A stretch of 64,000 bases of DNA, from the NCBI GenBank assembly GCA_027490725.1, contig JAIXXN010000040.1, positions 62,001 through 126,000 of the forward strand. The letters run 5' to 3'. Of the stretch, positions 17,642 to 31,031 are shown one piece after another. Under the pieces are notes generated by a model. That model was given only the letters and a program-made list of their open reading frames with translations. It made no database searches and was not told the origin of the DNA. A program made the position numbers and the translations under genes. The stretch is from Oxalobacteraceae bacterium. GTDB lineage: Bacteria; Pseudomonadota; Gammaproteobacteria; Burkholderiales; Burkholderiaceae_D. Numbering within the stretch: position 1 is the stretch's first letter; every line of letters starts with the position of its first letter.

Positions 17642-17761
17642 ATTGAGGCAACATTTTATACTGTTTAGTTAATTTCGACAAGATTACTATCGCATTAACT
17701 TTTAACACTATCGCTGCTGCCACTCGGACGCATCATTCGACGCATCCGAAGAAGCAAGATC

Positions 17762-18964
17762 TTAAAGCACTTTTGCGATGGCGTCAATCACGACATCGAT
17801 GTTGCGCGAATTCAGTGCGGCGACGCAGATACGGCCGGTATCTACGGCGTAGATCGACGAAGCACGCAGTTGCTCGACTTGTGCCTTGCTCAGGCCAGAG
17901 TACGAGAACATCCCCACCTGATCGCGCACGAAGGCGAAATCATGGGCTGGCGCTTTGGCTTTCAGTTTTTCCACGAAGGTCTCACGCATTTCCTTGATGC
18001 GCACGCGCATCCCGGCCAGCTCGTCTTCCCACATCTGACGCAGTTCCGGGGTGGTCAGCACGGTGGCCACCACTTTGCCGCCGTGAACTGGCGGGTTGGA
18101 GTAGTTGGTACGCACGACGCGCTTCACTTGCGACATCAGACGGGCAGCTTCTTCGCTGCTAGCTGCCACTACGCTCAGTGCACCGACGCGCTCGCCATAC
18201 AGCGAGAACGACTTCGAGAACGAATTCGACACCAGCAGCGGGCCGCCAGCATCAGCAAAGCGACGCACCACGGCGCCGTCTTCGGCGATCCCGGCGCCAA
18301 AGCCCTGGTAGGCCATATCGAGGAACGGTACCAGACCGCCAGCAGTGACGGCAGCAATCACTTCATCCCACTGGGCTGACGTCAGGTCGGCGCCGGTCGG
18401 GTTGTGGCAGCAGGCGTGCAGCAGCACGATGGCGCCGCGTGGCATGGCTTTCAGGTCGGCCAGCATGCCGGCGAAATTCACGCCATGGCTGACTGCATCA
18501 TAGTAAGCATAGTTGTTGACGGTGAAACCGGCGCTCTCGAACAGAGCACGGTGGTTTTCCCAGCTTGGATCGCTGATGTAGACTTGCGCGTCTGGCGCGA
18601 AGCGTTTCAGGAAGTCGGCACCGATTTTCAGGGCACCGGTACCGCCGATGGCCTGCACGGTGATCGCACGTTTTTCCTGTACCACAGCGCTGTCTGCGCC
18701 AAATACCAGCTCCTGCACGGCCTTGTCGTACGCTGCCAGACCTTCGATCGGCAGATAGGTGCGCGGTGCTGGTGCGGCGATCAGGATCTCCTCAGCTTTC
18801 TGCACGCACGACAGCAGCGGCACTTTGCCGTTATCGTCATAATAAACACCCACACCCAGATTGATTTTGGCTGGGTTCTGATCGGCGTTAAATGCTTCGG
18901 TGATACCCAGAATTGGGTCGCGTGGGGCCATGTCGATGGCGCTGAACAAGCTAGGATTCGTCAT
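17762..18964 (-). CDS. tyrB: Aromatic/aspartate aminotransferase (PLP class I)
   Basis: 400 residues from ATG 18964. It belongs to the AspC/TyrB class I aminotransferases, transferring amino groups between aspartate or aromatic amino acids and 2-oxoglutarate. Visible signatures are [11 protein letters not shown] near the N-terminus, the cofactor-site HNPTG, and [16 protein letters not shown] with the PLP lysine. Length is typical (about 400). The choice between tyrB and aspC is uncertain; both names are used for this betaproteobacterial gene. It is divergent from uvrB with 114 bases between starts. The frame is open further upstream, but the family starts at [17 protein letters not shown]. 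Confidence 0.9.
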   Translation of the reverse strand: MTNPSLFSAIDMAPRDPILGITEAFNADQNPAKINLGVGVYYDDNGKVPLLSCVQKAEEILIAAPAPRTYLPIEGLAAYDKAVQELVFGADSAVVQEKRAITVQAIGGTGALKIGADFLKRFAPDAQVYISDPSWENHRALFESAGFTVNNYAYYDAVSHGVNFAGMLADLKAMPRGAIVLLHACCHNPTGADLTSAQWDEVIAAVTAGGLVPFLDMAYQGFGAGIAEDGAVVRRFADAGGPLLVSNSFSKSFSLYGERVGALSVVAASSEEAARLMSQVKRVVRTNYSNPPVHGGKVVATVLTTPELRQMWEDELAGMRVRIKEMRETFVEKLKAKAPAHDFAFVRDQVGMFSYSGLSKAQVEQLRASSIYAVDTGRICVAALNSRNIDVVIDAIAKVL

Positions 18965-19078
18965 GATAAGATTCGATTCGATTGGAAGCGGTTCACTGCG
19001 GTTGAAAGTAGACAGCGCGCACCAAATAACTGCTTCAGGCCGCTGGCAGGCCATTATTTTAACAAAGGTCGGTACACG

Positions 19079-21156
<2,078 letters not shown>

Positions 21157-21160
<4 letters not shown>

Positions 21161-22116
21161 GGCGTGCGCTGTCCCACAAAGCTGGTCAGCGTATCGACCA
21201 GCTGTGACGATACCGGCAAGGCAGGACTAGCATAGGACAGGCGCTGCAGTTCGGCATCCGTGCCGACCATTTTCAGCAGGTGGTTCATGCCCTCGATCAC
21301 TTGCAGTCGGGCGCGCGGCGCGGCTGCGGCCAGCGCCTGCGCTTCGGCTAGTGACACTTGCAGGTCGGCGCTACCCTGCAGGATCAGCACCGGCATGGTC
21401 AGCGCCGCAATCGCCTGACGGGGATCGTGGCGCAACCAGGAAATCAGATACGGCTGCACCGATGCATGGTAGAGGGCCTGCAGGGGCTGCGGCACATCAT
21501 CGACCAGCCTGCCCTGTTTCAGCGCAGCCAGAATCCGCTCGTTCTCCGCCAGCAAGGGTGCTGGCAATTGCTGCGCTAACTGGGCACGCAGCACGGCATC
21601 GGCCGGATGTCCGGCGCCCGCGATCAGCACGCAGCCATCGACTTTGACCCGCGCGCAGGCCTCCGCCACGATCTGCGCACCTTCGCTATGGCCGGCCAGT
21701 ATCAGGCGCGAGAAACGCCGGTCGGCGCGCAGCGTGGCAGTCCACGCCAGCACGTCCTCGATGTAGTCCTCGAAGCGCAGCTCGGCCTCGTGCCAGAGCG
21801 GGTTGGCGCTGGCTGCAATGCCGCGCTTGTCATAACGCAGAGTCGCAATGCCCTGCTGCGCCAGCGCCTGCGCCAGCAGGCGCAAGCTGTCATTCGGGCC
21901 GGGCAGCAAGTGATTATTGCCATCTCTATCGGTCGGCCCCGAACCGGCATGCAGCAACACCAGCGGCACCGCCTGTGACGGTTGGGCGCCCCGCTCCGGC
22001 AGCCACAGCGTGCCGTAGAGTAGGCCGCCCGTCACCGCCTGTGACACCGCTTGCGGCCCTGCCGCTGCCACCCCGGCACAGACCCACAACAGCAGCATCC
22101 AGATCACGCGCCTCAT
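21157..22116 (-). CDS. Secreted alpha/beta hydrolase
   Basis: 319 residues from ATG 22116. Signal peptide to about residue 19, then an alpha/beta-hydrolase fold: oxyanion segment [14 protein letters not shown], nucleophile elbow GHSEG (Ser144), acid in [10 protein letters not shown] and the histidine in EGMNHLL. This arrangement resembles the YqiA/prolyl-oligopeptidase-like esterases; the substrate is unknown. Its ATG overlaps the stop of the SdpI-like gene by 4 bases, so it is the last gene of the sdpR-sdpI operon and is presumably controlled with it. Confidence 0.8.
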
Positions 22117-22760
22117 GATGCCGCCCTCTGCTGCTCCTGCTGATAGCGCCGGTAGGAATACAGCACAGCCAGCGGTGCCCACGCCAGCATCAGCACACTC
22201 TGCAGCCAGAACGGTAGCTGCAGGACCAGTGCAATCAGTCCCAGCACACCACTGGCTACCATCAGGCGCGCCGCAAGCCGGTGCGTGGCATGCCACACCA
22301 CGTCATTATTCAGCGTCCACCGGGTGCGTATGCCCATGAAGAAATTGCGCCGCACCTTGCCCATCGGATTACCCAGCAGTATCAGCATCACATTCAGCCC
22401 CGCCGGTAGCGCCAACTGCATGGGCCAGCCGCGCTGCATGGCCGCCAGCAGCACCAGCGCCTGCACGTAGGCAAACAGCGTCAGGGCCACACCGCACAGG
22501 TAATAATAGGTCGCCGCAAACCCGGCGATACCGTAGCGCTGTGGCGACATGGTCGGCAACTGGCAGAATAGCCAGGTCAGCGCCGCCAGCATGCCGGGGC
22601 CGAACAGCCACAGACTGGCGCGCGGGCCATAGCCATTCACGCTGCCATCGGCAGCCCAGTGGATCGGCACCTGGGCCGGCAGTTGCGGCCAGCAATAGAC
22701 CATCAGGGCGGTCAGTCCCGCAAGCAAGAACGTACTGAACACTAGAAACCGGGTTTTCAT
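22113..22760 (-). CDS. SdpI / DUF1648 family membrane protein
   Basis: 215 residues with about six hydrophobic segments. The N-terminal DUF1648 motif LPAQVPIHWAADGSVNGYG and the central NPMGKVRRNFFMGIRTRWTLNNDVVW are those of SdpI-type immunity proteins; in Bacillus SdpI confers resistance to the SdpC toxin and titrates SdpR. Whether this proteobacterial relative has a toxin partner is unknown; none is adjacent. The ATG at 22760 overlaps the TGA of the upstream regulator (TGATG), a sign of translational coupling. Confidence 0.85.
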   Translation of the reverse strand: MKTRFLVFSTFLLAGLTALMVYCWPQLPAQVPIHWAADGSVNGYGPRASLWLFGPGMLAALTWLFCQLPTMSPQRYGIAGFAATYYYLCGVALTLFAYVQALVLLAAMQRGWPMQLALPAGLNVMLILLGNPMGKVRRNFFMGIRTRWTLNNDVVWHATHRLAARLMVASGVLGLIALVLQLPFWLQSVLMLAWAPLAVLYSYRRYQQEQQRAAS

Positions 22761-23044
22761 CACTTCCCTTCTCCCGTCGCCGGGGCATGTAAGTCCATCA
22801 CCCAGGTCAGCACATCCTGCAGTACCGTGGTGTTCAGGCTATACCAGATGGTCTGCTTGTCGCGCCGCCGCCGGATCAGATCGGCAGCCAGCAGCACGGC
22901 GAAGTGATGCGACATGGTGGGTTTGCTCATGGAAAAATGGGTCGCCAGCTCGCCCGCACTGCGTTCGCCATCGCGCAACAGGCTCAGGATCTCGCGGCGC
23001 GCGGGATCGGCAATGGCTTTGAAAGTACGGTTGGCCAGCGACAT
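22760..23044 (-). CDS. ArsR-type autorepressor, SdpR family
   Basis: 94 residues forming a winged helix-turn-helix: LANRTFKAIADPARREILSLLRDGERSAGELA, recognition helix SKPTMSHHFAVLLAADLIRRRR. It matches the SdpR family, autorepressors that sit before sdpI genes. The operator-like palindrome lies 13-36 bases upstream of the start. It is the first gene of a three-gene overlapping operon with sdpI and the hydrolase. Start ATG 23044. Confidence 0.87.
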   Translation of the reverse strand: MSLANRTFKAIADPARREILSLLRDGERSAGELATHFSMSKPTMSHHFAVLLAADLIRRRRDKQTIWYSLNTTVLQDVLTWVMDLHAPATGEGK

Positions 23045-23056
23045 AATGAGATCAAC

Positions 23057-23080
23057 ATCTAATTAGATAATCATCTAAAT
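23057..23080. promoter_or_regulatory. Operator-like nested palindromes of the sdpR operon
   Basis: ATCTAATTAGAT (23057-23068, perfect) overlaps TTAGATAATCATCTAA (23063-23078, one central mismatch pair). It lies just upstream of sdpR and is the obvious candidate site for its autorepression. Confidence 0.7.
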
Positions 23081-23123
23081 ATAGGCGCCGAAAAACCCGA
23101 AGTCAAGCGACTTCGGGCCGGGA

Positions 23124-23729
23124 TTACAGGGACTTGACGAACTCGCGGATACCGCCCAGCAGCATCTCGATCGACATTGCCGTCAGAATCAGGCCCATCA
23201 GGCGTTCAAAGGCCGTCATCACCTGCGGGCCTAGTACTTTTTGCAAGCGCTCGGCGCTCAGGAACACGGCCAGCCAGACGATGCCCACTGCCGCCAGCGC
23301 CGCCACGTGCACCAGCACTTCGCCGGTACTCTCGCGCGAGAACAGCAGCACGGTGGCCAGTGCCGAAGGACCGGCCAGAGCCGGGATGGCCAGCGGCACG
23401 ATGAAGGGCTCGCCCCCTTCGGTACGGCCCAGTACGCCATCCGGATGGGGGAAAATCATGCGGATCGAGATCAGCAGCAGAATCACACTGCCGCCGATGC
23501 GCAGCGATACTTCCGACAACTGCAGTGCGGTCAGGAAGTGGCGCCCGAAGAACATGAAAATCAGCAGCAGCACGAAGGCGATCGCACATTCCCGCATCAC
23601 GATGCGCGCTCGGCGCGCTGGTGGCACGGGATTCAGCACACTGGCAAACAGCGGCACATTGCCGAAGGGATCGGTTACCAGCAGCAGCAGGATAAACGTC
23701 TGGAAGAAATTTTGGGTCATGGGCGCCAT
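23124..23729 (-). CDS. MarC family (NAAT) integral membrane protein
   Basis: 201 residues, six predicted membrane segments. Signatures: TDPFGNVPLFASVLNP near the N-terminus, and FIVPLAIPALAGPSALATVLLFSRE in the middle, both typical of MarC/YchE proteins. The family was once linked to multiple antibiotic resistance, but a transport substrate has not been settled. Start ATG 23729; an in-frame ATG at 23720 is also possible. It is preceded on the same strand by a terminator, so it has its own promoter. Confidence 0.88.
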   Translation of the reverse strand: MAPMTQNFFQTFILLLLVTDPFGNVPLFASVLNPVPPARRARIVMRECAIAFVLLLIFMFFGRHFLTALQLSEVSLRIGGSVILLLISIRMIFPHPDGVLGRTEGGEPFIVPLAIPALAGPSALATVLLFSRESTGEVLVHVAALAAVGIVWLAVFLSAERLQKVLGPQVMTAFERLMGLILTAMSIEMLLGGIREFVKSL

Positions 23730-23740
23730 CGCTTAAATAA

Positions 23741-23761
23741 AAAACGGGAGCCACAGCTCCC
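23741..23761 (-). terminator. Terminator downstream of the purA-phosphoribosyltransferase unit
   Basis: On the minus strand the hairpin GGGAGC-TGTG-GCTCCC is followed by GTTTTTTATTT. It lies about 110 bases past the phosphoribosyltransferase stop and ends the long housekeeping transcript. Confidence 0.75.
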
Positions 23762-23868
23762 ATTCCAAGTGTACCACCAGATTCAGCTGACGCCGCTCGA
23801 CCGCAGCGCATGCGCATCGACCGAGCGTCGGCGATGCGCATGGCCTCGCGCCATCCGCTAGCCAGCGC

Positions 23869-24414
23869 TTACTCGGCGCTCTCGCCTTTCTTGATCCACG
23901 CCGCCAGCTGGTGCGGACGCAGGCCGTCGTAATCTTCGAACGGCTGATGGATCCACGGGTTGTGTGGCAGTTCTTCCATCTGGTAATCCGGCTTGAATAC
24001 CGAGCAACCTTTGGTCCAGATCACTGCCGAGCGCACTTCCGTTACGTCAGGGAAGTTTTCCGTCAGGTGTTTCATGACTTTCACCAGCGTCACGCCGGAG
24101 TCAGCCAGATCGTCCACCAGCAGGATGCGACCGCGCAGCGGGCCTTTGGTCATCGTCATGTATTTGGCGATGTCCAGATCACCGCGCACGGTGCCCGCTT
24201 CTTCGCGGTAGGAACTGGTCGACAGAATCGCCAGTGGCACATCGAAAATACGCGAGAACACATCGCCGGGACGCACGCCGCCGCGCGCCAGGCACAGCAC
24301 CTGGTCAAACTTCCAGCCCGATTCATGGACTTTCAGTGCCAGACGCTCGATCAGACGGTGATACTCATCCCAGCTGACCCAGAGGTGTTTTTCGTTCGAT
24401 TGTGGGTTGCTCAT
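23869..24414 (-). CDS. Purine phosphoribosyltransferase-like protein
   Basis: 181 residues from ATG 24414. A type I phosphoribosyltransferase fold with the PRPP loop ILLVDDLADSGVTL, plus CLARGGVRPGDVFSRIFDVP near the N-terminus, as in xanthine/hypoxanthine salvage enzymes of the COG2236 branch. It would make IMP, XMP or GMP from the free base and PRPP. It follows purA by 13 bases, so the two purine genes share a transcript. The frame is open upstream into purA, but the family-like start is MSNPQSNEKHLWVSW. Confidence 0.85.
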   Translation of the reverse strand: MSNPQSNEKHLWVSWDEYHRLIERLALKVHESGWKFDQVLCLARGGVRPGDVFSRIFDVPLAILSTSSYREEAGTVRGDLDIAKYMTMTKGPLRGRILLVDDLADSGVTLVKVMKHLTENFPDVTEVRSAVIWTKGCSVFKPDYQMEELPHNPWIHQPFEDYDGLRPHQLAAWIKKGESAE

Positions 24415-24427
24415 AACAGTTCCTTGA

Positions 24428-26903
<2,476 letters not shown>

Positions 26904-27043
26904 GGGAAACTGAGACTGAAGTAATTAAAAAATGAACAATGCGCAACGCGCACGTCGACCGACAAGCGGTAGGCCGAACCTGATATTTTACGCGAAAATG
27001 CGTTTTGGCAGGAGAAAAAGATGCACTAAAGCACAAGGAACCG

Positions 27044-27077
27044 CCCTGACCGGATGCCATCCGGCATCCGGTCAGGG
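27044..27077. repeat. Perfect 15-base-pair hairpin between hflC and hisZ
   Basis: CCCTGACCGGATGCC / GGCATCCGGTCAGGG with a 4-base loop ATCC. There is no T run on either side, so it is not a classic terminator. It directly abuts the tandem palindromes at 27080. Confidence 0.85.
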
Positions 27078-27079
27078 CT

Positions 27080-27125
27080 CCCCTAGGGGTTCCCCTAGGG
27101 GCTCCCCAAGGGGTTCCCTTAGGGG
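27080..27125. repeat. Four tandem 12-base palindromic units
   Basis: CCCCTAGGGG, CCCCTAGGGG, CCCCAAGGGG and CCCTTAGGGG at 27080, 27092, 27104 and 27116, separated by TT, CT and TT. The period is exactly 12. It lies 8 bases past the hflC stop on the minus strand, between hflC and hisZ. Confidence 0.9.
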
Positions 27126-27132
27126 TCAGGCC

Positions 27133-28047
27133 TTACTTCTTGCCCGCAGCAGGGGCGGCGCCACCGGCAGTGCCGGAGCTTTTGAAGTATTTGAAGAAGT
27201 CGGAACTGCTATCCATCACCATCACGTCGCCGTGATTTTTGAAGGTGGCGCGATACGCTTCCAGACTACGGTAGAACTTGTAGAACTCGGGGTTTTTACC
27301 GAAAGCATCGGCATAGATAGCCGACGCCTTGGCATCGCCCTCACCGCGAATCTGCTCGGCATCGCGATACGCTTCGGCCAGAATCACGGAGCGCTGGCGG
27401 TCGGCATCGGCACGGATTTTTTCCGAATCGGCCGAACCGGTCGAACGCAGTTCATTGGCCACGCGCAGACGCTCGGCCTTCATGCGGTCATACACCGAGT
27501 TATTAATCTGCTCGACGTACTCGACCCGCTTCAGGCGTACATCGATGATCTCGACACCGATCTGGGTGGCCTCGGCCACCACCTTGGTGCGGATACCCTC
27601 CATCACCTTGCCGCGCTGACCAGAAATCACTTCACCCACGGTACGTTTGGTAATTTCTTCGTTGAGTGCCGCCTTGACGATTTGCGACATACGGTCGCGC
27701 GCACGGTTTTCATCACCATTGAAGGTCACGTAATACAGCTTGGCCTGACCATCGGCGCGGCCGATGCGCCATTTCACGAAACTGTCGACCAGAATATTCA
27801 TCTTCTCGGCAGTAATGAAACGCTCGGCATCGGCCGATTCGATCGTCAACAGACGGTTATCGAGGAACACCACGTTCTGGAACGGCGGTGGCAGCTTGAA
27901 GTGCAGGCCCGGCTCGCGGATCACTTCCTTGATCTGGCCCAGCGCGAATACGATCGCATATTTGCGCTGATCGACCACGAACACGGTGGACGACAGCAGC
28001 AGGAAGGCGACAAACGCCGCCACAAGGGTACTGGCTATACGGTTCAT
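27133..28047 (-). CDS. hflC: Membrane protease modulator HflC
   Basis: 304 residues. One N-terminal membrane segment (about 5-22) and an SPFH/band-7 domain with FVVDQRKYAIVFALGQI and the C-terminal helix rich in Ala/Glu (ILAEAYRDAEQIRGEGDAKA). HflC with HflK surrounds FtsH and modulates its proteolysis in the inner membrane. The ATG overlaps the hflK stop (TAATG). The C-terminus after SDFFKYFKSSG is a short Gly/Ala tail. Confidence 0.96.
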   Translation of the reverse strand: MNRIASTLVAAFVAFLLLSSTVFVVDQRKYAIVFALGQIKEVIREPGLHFKLPPPFQNVVFLDNRLLTIESADAERFITAEKMNILVDSFVKWRIGRADGQAKLYYVTFNGDENRARDRMSQIVKAALNEEITKRTVGEVISGQRGKVMEGIRTKVVAEATQIGVEIIDVRLKRVEYVEQINNSVYDRMKAERLRVANELRSTGSADSEKIRADADRQRSVILAEAYRDAEQIRGEGDAKASAIYADAFGKNPEFYKFYRSLEAYRATFKNHGDVMVMDSSSDFFKYFKSSGTAGGAAPAAGKK

Positions 28048-29327
28048 TAACGGCTCTCCCGGTCACGTAAGGCTTCGCGCGCACGCGGATCACGCTGACG
28101 GTTCACTTCCACCGTCGGAATTGCTTCAGTGCTGGCAGCAGCAGGTTTGGCGGCGTTGGCAACATCGCTGGCTGCAGCCTGCGCAATCAACTTATCAAGC
28201 GGCAGATACAGCAGATTGCTGCCCGATTTAGCATCCACCATCACCTTGCTGGCACTCGAGTAAATCTGCTGCATGGTTTCCAGATACATCCGGTCACGCG
28301 TCACGGCAGGCGCTTTCTGATACTCGGTCAGCACTTGTTTGAAGCGGGCTGCGTTACCGGTAGCGTTTTCTACCACCATCGAGCGATAGCCTTCCGATTC
28401 CTGCAACAGGCGCGACGCGGTACCGTGAGCTTTCGGAATCACGTCATTGGCGTAGGCCTGACCTTCATTCTTCTGGCGTTCGCGGTCCTGCCCTGCCCGT
28501 ACGGCATCGTCAAACGCCACTTGCACCTGCTCGGGCGGCTGCACGGCCTGCAGCGTAACGTTCGACACCAGCACGCCGGAAGCGTAGCGGTCGAGGATCT
28601 GCTGCATCAGTTGCTGGGTTTCCAGCGCCACTTTGTCACGGCCTTCATACAGCACAAAGTCCATCTTGTTCTTGCCGACGATTTCGCGGATGGCCGTTTC
28701 AGCCACCTGACGCACGGTATCTTCTTCGTCGCGGTTATTCAGCAGCCAGGCCACCGGATCTTTCAGCTTGAACTGCACGGCGAACTGGATGTCGATGATA
28801 TTTTCATCGTCCGTCAGCATCAGCGACTCGCGCGCCTGCTTGTTCTTGATATTGCCGCGATAGCCGATTTCCACCATGCGCATCTGCGACACTTTCACCG
28901 TTTCATCGCTCTGGAACGGATACGGCCAGCGCCAGTTAAAACCGGCACCGGTGGTGTGGCTGATTTTGCCGAAGGTGTAGACCACGCCGGTCTGACCTTC
29001 CTGCACGATGAAGGAACCGCTGGCCAGCCAGATCAGGCCGATTACCGCGGCCACGGCGCCAGCCGTGGCACGCAGGCCGGCAGCATCCGGACCGGGACGA
29101 TTTGGCGGCGTCGCACCGCCATTACCGTCCGGGCGCTTGTTCTGGCCGAACAGACCGTTCAGGCGCTGATTGAAATCGCGCCACAGCTGTTCCATATCGG
29201 GCGGGCCTTCGCCCGGCTTTTTGCCTTCGTTGGCTTGCGGCTTGCCGTCCTGCTGATCCGAACCCCAGCGCGGGTCATTCAGATTGGCTTTCAGGCCGAG
29301 ACGTTTAAAAATCGAGGGGACACGCAT
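28047..29327 (-). CDS. hflK: Membrane protease modulator HflK
   Basis: 426 residues. The N-terminal 80 residues are cytoplasmic, Gly/Pro/Asn-rich (WGSDQQDGKPQANEGKK), followed by a membrane segment at about 85-108, the SPFH domain (VVYTFGKISHTTGAGFNWRWPYP) and an Ala/Glu-rich helix. It is the partner of HflC in the FtsH complex. The ATG overlaps the hflX stop (TAATG), so hflX-hflK-hflC are translated together. Confidence 0.96.
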   Translation of the reverse strand: MRVPSIFKRLGLKANLNDPRWGSDQQDGKPQANEGKKPGEGPPDMEQLWRDFNQRLNGLFGQNKRPDGNGGATPPNRPGPDAAGLRATAGAVAAVIGLIWLASGSFIVQEGQTGVVYTFGKISHTTGAGFNWRWPYPFQSDETVKVSQMRMVEIGYRGNIKNKQARESLMLTDDENIIDIQFAVQFKLKDPVAWLLNNRDEEDTVRQVAETAIREIVGKNKMDFVLYEGRDKVALETQQLMQQILDRYASGVLVSNVTLQAVQPPEQVQVAFDDAVRAGQDRERQKNEGQAYANDVIPKAHGTASRLLQESEGYRSMVVENATGNAARFKQVLTEYQKAPAVTRDRMYLETMQQIYSSASKVMVDAKSGSNLLYLPLDKLIAQAAASDVANAAKPAAASTEAIPTVEVNRQRDPRAREALRDRESR

Positions 29328-30553
29328 TAGTGTGATCCAACTTGAGTGAGGGTGGGACTGCTTGCTGCTGCCGTGACATCTTCTGCGTCGGTCGCTTCTG
29401 CTGCTGGTGCTGCTATTTCTGGTGCTGCTAGTTCTGCTGTCTCGCCATCCTCGCAGTCATAGGCCTGCTGGAGCCGCGCACCGGGCGCCTGCTTGGCCCA
29501 TTCGACAATGGCGCCACGCATCAGATCCAGACCAGCACCCGTACGGGCACTGAGGAATACGCGGGAAATCTTATCATATTCATCGCGCTCAACCGAGGGC
29601 TCCAGTTCGGCCGCGTCGATCTTATTCCACACCAGAATCTGCGGAATGTGATCGGCGCCGATTTCCTTGAGCACCAGATTAACCTGCTCGATCTGCTCCA
29701 TGCGCACCGGCGATGAGGCATCGACCACGTGCAGCAGCAGATCAGCATGGATGGTTTCTTCCAGCGTAGCGCGGAATGCCGCTACCAGCTGGTGTGGCAG
29801 TTCGCGCACAAAACCAACCGTATCGGACACCACCACATTGCCCACTTCCTGCCCCATGTAGACGCGGCGCGAAGTGGTATCAAGGGTAGCGAACAGCTGG
29901 TCGGCGACGTACACGCCGGCCTTGGTCAGGGCATTGAACAGGGTCGATTTGCCGGCATTGGTATAGCCGACCAGCGACACCGAAAAGGTCTGACTGCGGC
30001 CACGCGAACGGCGCTGGGTTTCATGCTGCTTGCGCAGCTTGTCCAGACGCGCGCGCAGCGCTTTGACACGCTCGCCGATCAGCCGGCGGTCGGTCTCGAG
30101 CTGGGTTTCACCGGGACCGCGCAGACCGATACCGCCCTTCTGACGTTCCAGGTGAGTCCAGCCGCGAATCAGGCGGGTCGCCAGATGCTGCAACTGGGCC
30201 AGCTCGACCTGCAGCTTACCTTCATGGGAAGCGGCACGCTGGGCGAAGATATCGAGAATCAGGCTGGTGCGGTCCAGCACGCGGATATTCAGGCGCTTTT
30301 CCAGATTGCGCTGCTGGGCAGGCGACAGTGCATGGTTGAAGATGACGATTTCGATGCCGTGATCGAGCACCGCGAGGCCGATTTCGTCAGCCTTGCCGCT
30401 GCCGACGAAGTAGGCGGCGTCCGGCGCCGCCCGCTTGGCCGTGATGGTCGTGATCGGATCTGCACCGGCCGAACGGGCCAGTAATTGCAGTTCCTCGACG
30501 CTGGCGGCGAAATCGCCCTGACCGAAGTCGATACCGACTAGTGCAGCACGCAT
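29327..30553 (-). CDS. hflX: Ribosome-associated GTPase HflX
   Basis: 408 residues. HflX splits stalled or stressed ribosomes. The glycine-rich motif GGIGLRGPGETQLETDRR joins the N-terminal domain to the G domain, with G1 GYTNAGKST, G3 DTVGF and G4 NKID. The last 40 residues are an Ala/Glu/Pro-rich tail not needed for the fold. It follows hfq by 48 bases and overlaps hflK. Confidence 0.96.
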   Translation of the reverse strand: MRAALVGIDFGQGDFAASVEELQLLARSAGADPITTITAKRAAPDAAYFVGSGKADEIGLAVLDHGIEIVIFNHALSPAQQRNLEKRLNIRVLDRTSLILDIFAQRAASHEGKLQVELAQLQHLATRLIRGWTHLERQKGGIGLRGPGETQLETDRRLIGERVKALRARLDKLRKQHETQRRSRGRSQTFSVSLVGYTNAGKSTLFNALTKAGVYVADQLFATLDTTSRRVYMGQEVGNVVVSDTVGFVRELPHQLVAAFRATLEETIHADLLLHVVDASSPVRMEQIEQVNLVLKEIGADHIPQILVWNKIDAAELEPSVERDEYDKISRVFLSARTGAGLDLMRGAIVEWAKQAPGARLQQAYDCEDGETAELAAPEIAAPAAEATDAEDVTAAASSPTLTQVGSH

Positions 30554-30601
30554 ACGGTCAGGCTAGTGAGACAGGTGAATGGTAGACGTTGCGGCAAGTG
30601 C

Positions 30602-30838
30602 TTATTCCGCGTCCGAATCGATGCTCAGGTTGACGGCACGTGCCGGCACCACGGTCGAAATGGCGTGCTTGTAGACCATTTGCGTCACGGTATTGCGCAG
30701 CAGCACAACGTACTGATCGAAGGATTCGATGTGACCTTGCAGCTTGATGCCGTTGACCAGATAGATCGATACCGGCACGTGCTCTTTGCGCAAGGCATTG
30801 AGGAATGGGTCTTGTAACAGTTGCCCTTTGTTGCTCAT
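30602..30838 (-). CDS. hfq: RNA chaperone Hfq
   Basis: 78 residues. Sm-like ring protein that helps small RNAs pair with mRNAs. Sm1 motif [21 protein letters not shown] and the Sm2 motif [10 protein letters not shown] are present. The start ATG at 30838 has GGAG 5 bases upstream; the frame runs on to 30895 but family members begin [14 protein letters not shown]. The region before it holds an AT-rich hairpin that follows der, so hfq probably has its own promoter in the 190-base gap. Confidence 0.98.
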   Translation of the reverse strand: MSNKGQLLQDPFLNALRKEHVPVSIYLVNGIKLQGHIESFDQYVVLLRNTVTQMVYKHAISTVVPARAVNLSIDSDAE

Positions 30839-30985
30839 AACAGCTCCATTTTTGTGTTGTTGTGTTCGATTTGGAGGCGAAACGCTTAATTTCAAGTACG
30901 TGGCTCAACGAAAGTCAAATGATTTCCGTTGAAACACCGCTCGCCAGAGAGAGAATGGTGCTTCTAAGCCACTGTAACCTGTTTT

Positions 30986-31019
30986 GACTTTTTTTGCTTT
31001 GTGTAGCGCAAAAAAAGTC
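30986..31019 (-). terminator. AT-rich hairpin after der
   Basis: GACTTTTTTTGC / GCAAAAAAAGTC, a perfect 12-base stem with a 10-base loop, 12 bases past the der stop. It is a likely terminator or attenuator between der and hfq. Confidence 0.6.
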
Positions 31020-31031
31020 CTTAAAAACGCC

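Noticed and set aside
18404..19078. N-terminal extension of uvrB by 225 codons
   Set aside because: This part is antisense of the aminotransferase gene; the family start is the ATG at 19079.
27080..27125. CRISPR-like short regular array
   Set aside because: The units are contiguous 12-base palindromes with 2-base spacers, with no spacers of protospacer size and no cas genes.
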